From assembly GCA_963971285.1 (NCBI GenBank), contig OZ020258.1, forward strand, positions 6,200,001 to 6,264,000: a DNA stretch of 64,000 nucleotides. The letters are read 5' to 3'. Under the pieces are notes generated by a model. It made no database searches. It was not told where the DNA came from and saw nothing but the letters and a program-made list of their open reading frames with translations. Shown here in pieces: positions 60,319-64,000 of this stretch (positions are counted from its first letter, which is position 1; every line of letters starts with the position of its first letter). The position numbers and the translations under genes were made by a program. The DNA comes from Astropecten irregularis (Eukaryota > Echinodermata > Asteroidea > Paxillosida > Astropectinidae).

Positions 60319-61457
60319 TTGAATATAATCTTGATATTATCTACAATTCCACGTGCACTGTGTTCATCAGTCTAATCATTAGCTTCGCTCTGTTTAGCTG
60401 CCAAATTCATTTCAATGTACGCAAGGCAAAAGCAAGGGAATTATATCCTATGGTTACCGAAAAAGTACAATACACACTGGCATAAGAACAGCTTAAAACG
60501 GCGGCACATTCATAAGCCAATCAGAGTAGGGAAAGTTCAACTTGTATTATCAAACATCATTAATGGCCAATCACGTTTAATCATTCCAATTTCCAGGCTC
60601 TTCCAACGCCAGCAGGGTTGTAATGTTTCTGGATTAATCAGGAAAGTTAAACTTTCTCTTATGTTTCCTCCTCAATATATTTGAATTAAGAGAGTTCTTA
60701 GAGCTATAAAAATTATGGATTGAAGAAATATGGCACTGGACCTCCTGTCTGGACTCTGGGTTTCCATTTGTGACCATTTGTGATGCAATTGGGTGAGAAA
60801 GTGGGTCTATTTCAGCCGCTTTGTACAGGGATGTTTTTTTTTTTTAAATGGCTTCTTTGACTGGAGGGTAGGGGTACATTTTTTTTGTAGTCTGGCACCA
60901 GTCAACATGGCTGTTTTCAGGGTAATTTCCTTTGGATGGATTTTCCTCAAAAAGTCATTGGTTACCCTAACGAAAATTGAAATGAAAATGAAAATTGAAG
61001 TTTTCAGCTTCATTTTGGTGTATAGCTTGAGTGTCTGCGAAACTTCCGAGTATTTTTAATGCTTTTTTTTTAATTGGCTATTTAGTATGGGAGCCTATGG
61101 GAATTTATTTACTGGTCTGCACCCCTGAGTTGTTTTGAATGCTGGTCAACTCGTACGCCGCCCAACTCGTACCGACTCGTACGCCGACCTACTCGTACGC
61201 CACCAGCATAACTTCTGAGTATTTTTAATAATTTTTTGAAATTGGCTATTTAGCATGGGAGCCTATGGGAATTTATTTACTGGTCTCCACCCCTGAGTTG
61301 TTTTGAATGCTGGTCAATTCGCACGCCGCCCAACTCGTACGCCCCAACTCGTACCGACTCGTTCGCCGACCAACTCGTACGCCACCAGTATATTATAACA
61401 AAATATACAAGCAATGAGTGTGCGGTGCTCGTCCACGTCGTCGGGGGCAAACCTAAT
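60319..61457 (+). repeat. Satellite unit 31 (1139 bp, 2 monomers, type C)
   Basis: Like unit 27, with private CAGGGTAATTTCC. Confidence 0.9.
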
Positions 61458-62597
61458 TTGAATATAATCTTGATATTATCTACAATTCCACGTGCACTGT
61501 GTTCATCAGTCTAATCATTAGCTTCGCTCTGTTTAGCTGCGAAATTCATTTCAATGTACGCAAGGCAAAAGCAAGGGAATTATATCCTATGGTTACCGAA
61601 AAAGTACAATACACACTGGCATAAGAACAGCTTAAAACGGCGTCACATTTATAAGCCAATCAGAGTAGGGAAAGTTCAACTTGTATTATCAAACATCATT
61701 AATGGCCAATCACGTTTAATCATTCCAATTTCCAGGCTCTTCCAGCGCCAGCAGGGTTGAAATGTTTCTGGATTAATCAGGAAAGTTAAACTTTCTCTTA
61801 TGTTTCCTCCTCAATATATTTGAATTAAGAGAGTTCTTAGAGCTATAAAAATTATGGATTGAAGAAATATGGCACTGGACCTCCTGTCTGGACTCTGGGT
61901 TTCCATTTGTGACCATTTGTGATGCAATTGGGTGAGAAAGTGGGTCTATTTCAGCCGCTTTGTACAGGGATGTTTTTTTTTTTGAAAATGGCTTCTTTGA
62001 CTGGAGGGTAGGGGTACATTTTTTTTGTAGTCTGGCACCAGTCAACATGGCTGTTCTCAGGGTATTTTCCTTTGGATGAATTTTCCTCAAAAAGTCATTG
62101 GTTACCCTAACGAAAATTGAAATGAAAATGAAAATTGAAGTTTTCAGCTTCATTTTGGTGTATAGCTTGAGTGTCTGCGAAACTTCCGAGTATTTTTAAT
62201 CCTTTTTTTTTAAATTGGCTATTTAGCATGGGAGCCTATGGGAATTTAGTTACTGGTCTGCACCCCTGAGTTGTTTTGAATGCTGGTCAACTCGTACGCC
62301 GCCCAACTCGTACCGACTCGTACGCCGACCTACTCGTACGCCACCAGCATAACTTCTGAGTATTTTTAATAATTTTTTGAAATTGGCTATTTAGCATGGG
62401 AGCCCATGGGAATTTATTTACTGGTCTGCACCCCTGAGTTGTTTTGAATGCTGGTCAATTCGCACGCCCCCAACTCGTACGCCCCAACTCGTACCGACTC
62501 GTTCGCCGACCAACACGTACGCCACCAGTATATTATAACAAAATAAACAAGCAATGAGTGTGCGGTGCTCGTCAACGTCGGTGGGGGCAAACCTAAT
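61458..62597 (+). repeat. Satellite unit 32 (1140 bp, 2 monomers, type B)
   Basis: Matches units 26 and 28, and lies 4909 bp after unit 28. Confidence 0.9.
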
Positions 62598-64000
62598 TTG
62601 AATATAGTCTTGATATTATCTACAATTCCACGTGCACTGTGTTCATCAGTCTAATCATTAGCTTCGCTCTGGTTAGCTGCCAAATTCATTTCAATGTACG
62701 CAAGGCAAAAGCAAGGGAATTATATCCTATGGTTACCGAAAAAGTACAATACACACTGGCATAAGAACAGCTTAAAACGGCGTCACATTCATAAGCCAAT
62801 CAGAGTAGGGAAAGTTCAACTTGTATTATCAAACATCATTAATGGCCAATCACGTTTAATCATTCCAATTTCCAGGCTCTTCCAACGCCAGCAGGGTTGT
62901 AATGTTTCTGGATTAATCAGGAAAGTTAAACTTTCTCTTATGTTTCCTCCTCAATATATTTGAATTAAGAGAGTTCTTAGAGCTATAAAAATTATGGATT
63001 GAAGAAATATGGCACTGGACCTCCTGTCTGGACTCTGGGTTTCCATTTGTGACCATTTGTGATGCAATTGGGTGAGAAAGTGGGTCTATTTCAGCCGCTT
63101 TGTACAGGGATGTTTTTTTTTTGAAAATGGCTTCTTTGACTGGAGGGTAGGGGTACATTTTTTTTGTAGTCTGGCACCAGTCAACATGGCTGTTTTCAGT
63201 GTATTTTCCTTTGGATGGATTTTCCTCAAAAAGTCATTGGTTGCCCTAACGAAAATTGAAATGAAAATGAAAATTGAAGTTTTCAGCTTCATTTTGGTGT
63301 ATAGCTTGAGTGTCTGCGAAACTTCCGAGTATTTTTAATCCTTATTTTTTTAAATTGGCCATTTAGCATGGGAGCCTATGGGAATTTATTTACTGGTCTG
63401 CACCCCTGAGTTGTTTTGAATGCTGGTCAACTCGTACGCCGCCCAACTCGTACCGACTCGTACGCCGACCTACTCGTACGCCACCAGCATAACTTCTGAA
63501 TATTTTTTAATAATTTTTTGAAATTTGCTATTTAGCATGGGAGCCCATGGGAATTTATTTACTGGTCTGCACCCCTGAGTTGTTTTGAATGCTGGTTAAT
63601 TCGCACGCCGCCCAACTCGTACCGACTCGTACGCCGACCTACTCGTACGCCACCAGCATAACTTCTGAGTATTTTTAATAATTTTTCTTAATTGGCTATT
63701 TAGCATGGGAGCCCATGGGAATTTATTTACTGGTCTGCACCCCTGAGTTGTTTTGAATGCTGGTCAATTAGCACGCCGCCCAACTCGTACGACCCAACTC
63801 GTACCGACTCGTACGCCGACCTACTCGTACGCCACCAGCATAACTTCCGAGTATTTTTAAGAATTTTTTGAAATTGGCTATTTAGCATGGGAGCCTATGG
63901 GAATTTATTTACTGGTCTGCACCCCTGAGTTGTTTTGAATGCTGGTTAATTCGCACGCCGCCCAACTCGTACGCCCCAACTCGTACCGACTCGTACGCCG
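62598..64000 (+). repeat. Satellite unit 33 (type D, cut by the window edge)
   Basis: Repeats unit 29 at 4909-bp spacing, including TTGGTTGCCC and CTTATTTTTTT. Diverges from it in the fourth monomer: GGTTAATTCGCACGCCGCCC here, against GGTCAATTCGCACGCCCCCA in unit 29. Ends within the motif block. Confidence 0.9.

Larger units (their letters stand above)
15216..64000 (+). repeat. Higher-order satellite array (33 units counted, extends beyond the window)
   Basis: Each unit is a head of about 750 bp (about 630 bp in units 3-7) starting TTGAATATAATC, then a run of tandem monomers of about 169-182 bp starting AAATTGGCTATTTAGC, then a 70-bp boundary ending AAACCTAAT. All units share one orientation. 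I estimate about 115 monomers in the window. No long conserved reading frame spans head and monomers. The array begins sharply at 15216 and is still continuing at 64000. Confidence 0.95.

Noticed and set aside
15312..63338. Recurring 66-92-codon frames in the satellite heads on both strands
   Set aside because: They recur only because the DNA repeats. The plus-strand 89-codon frame is shortened by a 1-bp loss in many units and removed by the 127-bp deletion in five. The overlapping plus and minus frames cannot both be genes, and T-run length changes fuse the minus frames arbitrarily.

Overview
The window is eukaryotic, almost certainly from a metazoan and probably a marine invertebrate. It has very low gene density, a Helitron-superfamily transposon gene, several non-autonomous elements that end in hairpins, and a 48.8 kb satellite array. 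No ordinary host gene, rRNA, tRNA or CRISPR array was recognised. The organism assignment is inferred from the type of Helitron protein and the repeat content, not from a diagnostic host gene.

Region 1 (1-5290, minus strand) is one uninterrupted reading frame of at least 1,763 codons that runs off the left edge. I translated it codon by codon and found no internal stop. It encodes the N-terminal part of a Helitron/Helentron replicase-helicase. In order it has a basic N-terminus, 20-residue repeats, a PHD-type zinc finger, a cysteine protease domain resembling the C76/tegument-type deubiquitinases (C605, D733, H735), an OTU protease domain (D933, C936, H1051), 18-residue lysine/asparagine-rich repeats, a DUF6570-like region and the start of the Helitron N-terminal (Rep) domain. 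The HUH and helicase parts would lie outside the window. Small plus-strand frames here are shadows of this gene.

Region 2 (5291-8900) is non-coding as far as I can see. It holds a 177-bp imperfect inverted repeat (6937-7113) and a short decayed stretch (6348-6412) resembling the satellite that begins 9 kb further right.

Region 3 (about 8916-15215) is a head-to-tail series of about four related non-autonomous elements. Each complete one has a 5' hairpin, a core of about 141-bp tandem monomers rich in the CRE octamer TGACGTCA, and a 3' hairpin followed by CTAGT. This structure resembles Helentron-associated elements (HINEs). One copy is interrupted by unrelated DNA containing a 19-bp minisatellite of about 50 copies (11715-12665).

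Region 4 (15216-64000) is a higher-order satellite. Thirty-three units were counted, the last cut by the window edge. Each has a head of about 750 bp (about 630 bp in five deleted units) with promoter-like motifs, a variable number of roughly 182-bp monomers (2 to about 19) rich in CTCGTACGCC motifs, and a 70-bp boundary segment. Unit lengths fall in discrete classes (1139, 1196, 1323, 1491, 1673 bp and two expanded units). Blocks of near-identical units and longer super-periods (2815, 2596, 4909 bp) point to repeated unequal exchange or rolling-circle amplification. One unit carries a 2.9 kb insertion (40528-43426) made of two head-to-tail copies of another hairpin-ended element; only the last copy retains the 3' hairpin.

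Overall, the autonomous Helitron gene and the hairpin-ended repeats suggest a locus shaped by rolling-circle transposition. The first satellite unit begins at the exact base where the 3' end of the preceding HINE-like element stops, and the boundary segment of the satellite shares a GTCCACG motif with that element's terminal hairpin. I infer, without proof, that the satellite unit itself may derive from a Helentron-type element.
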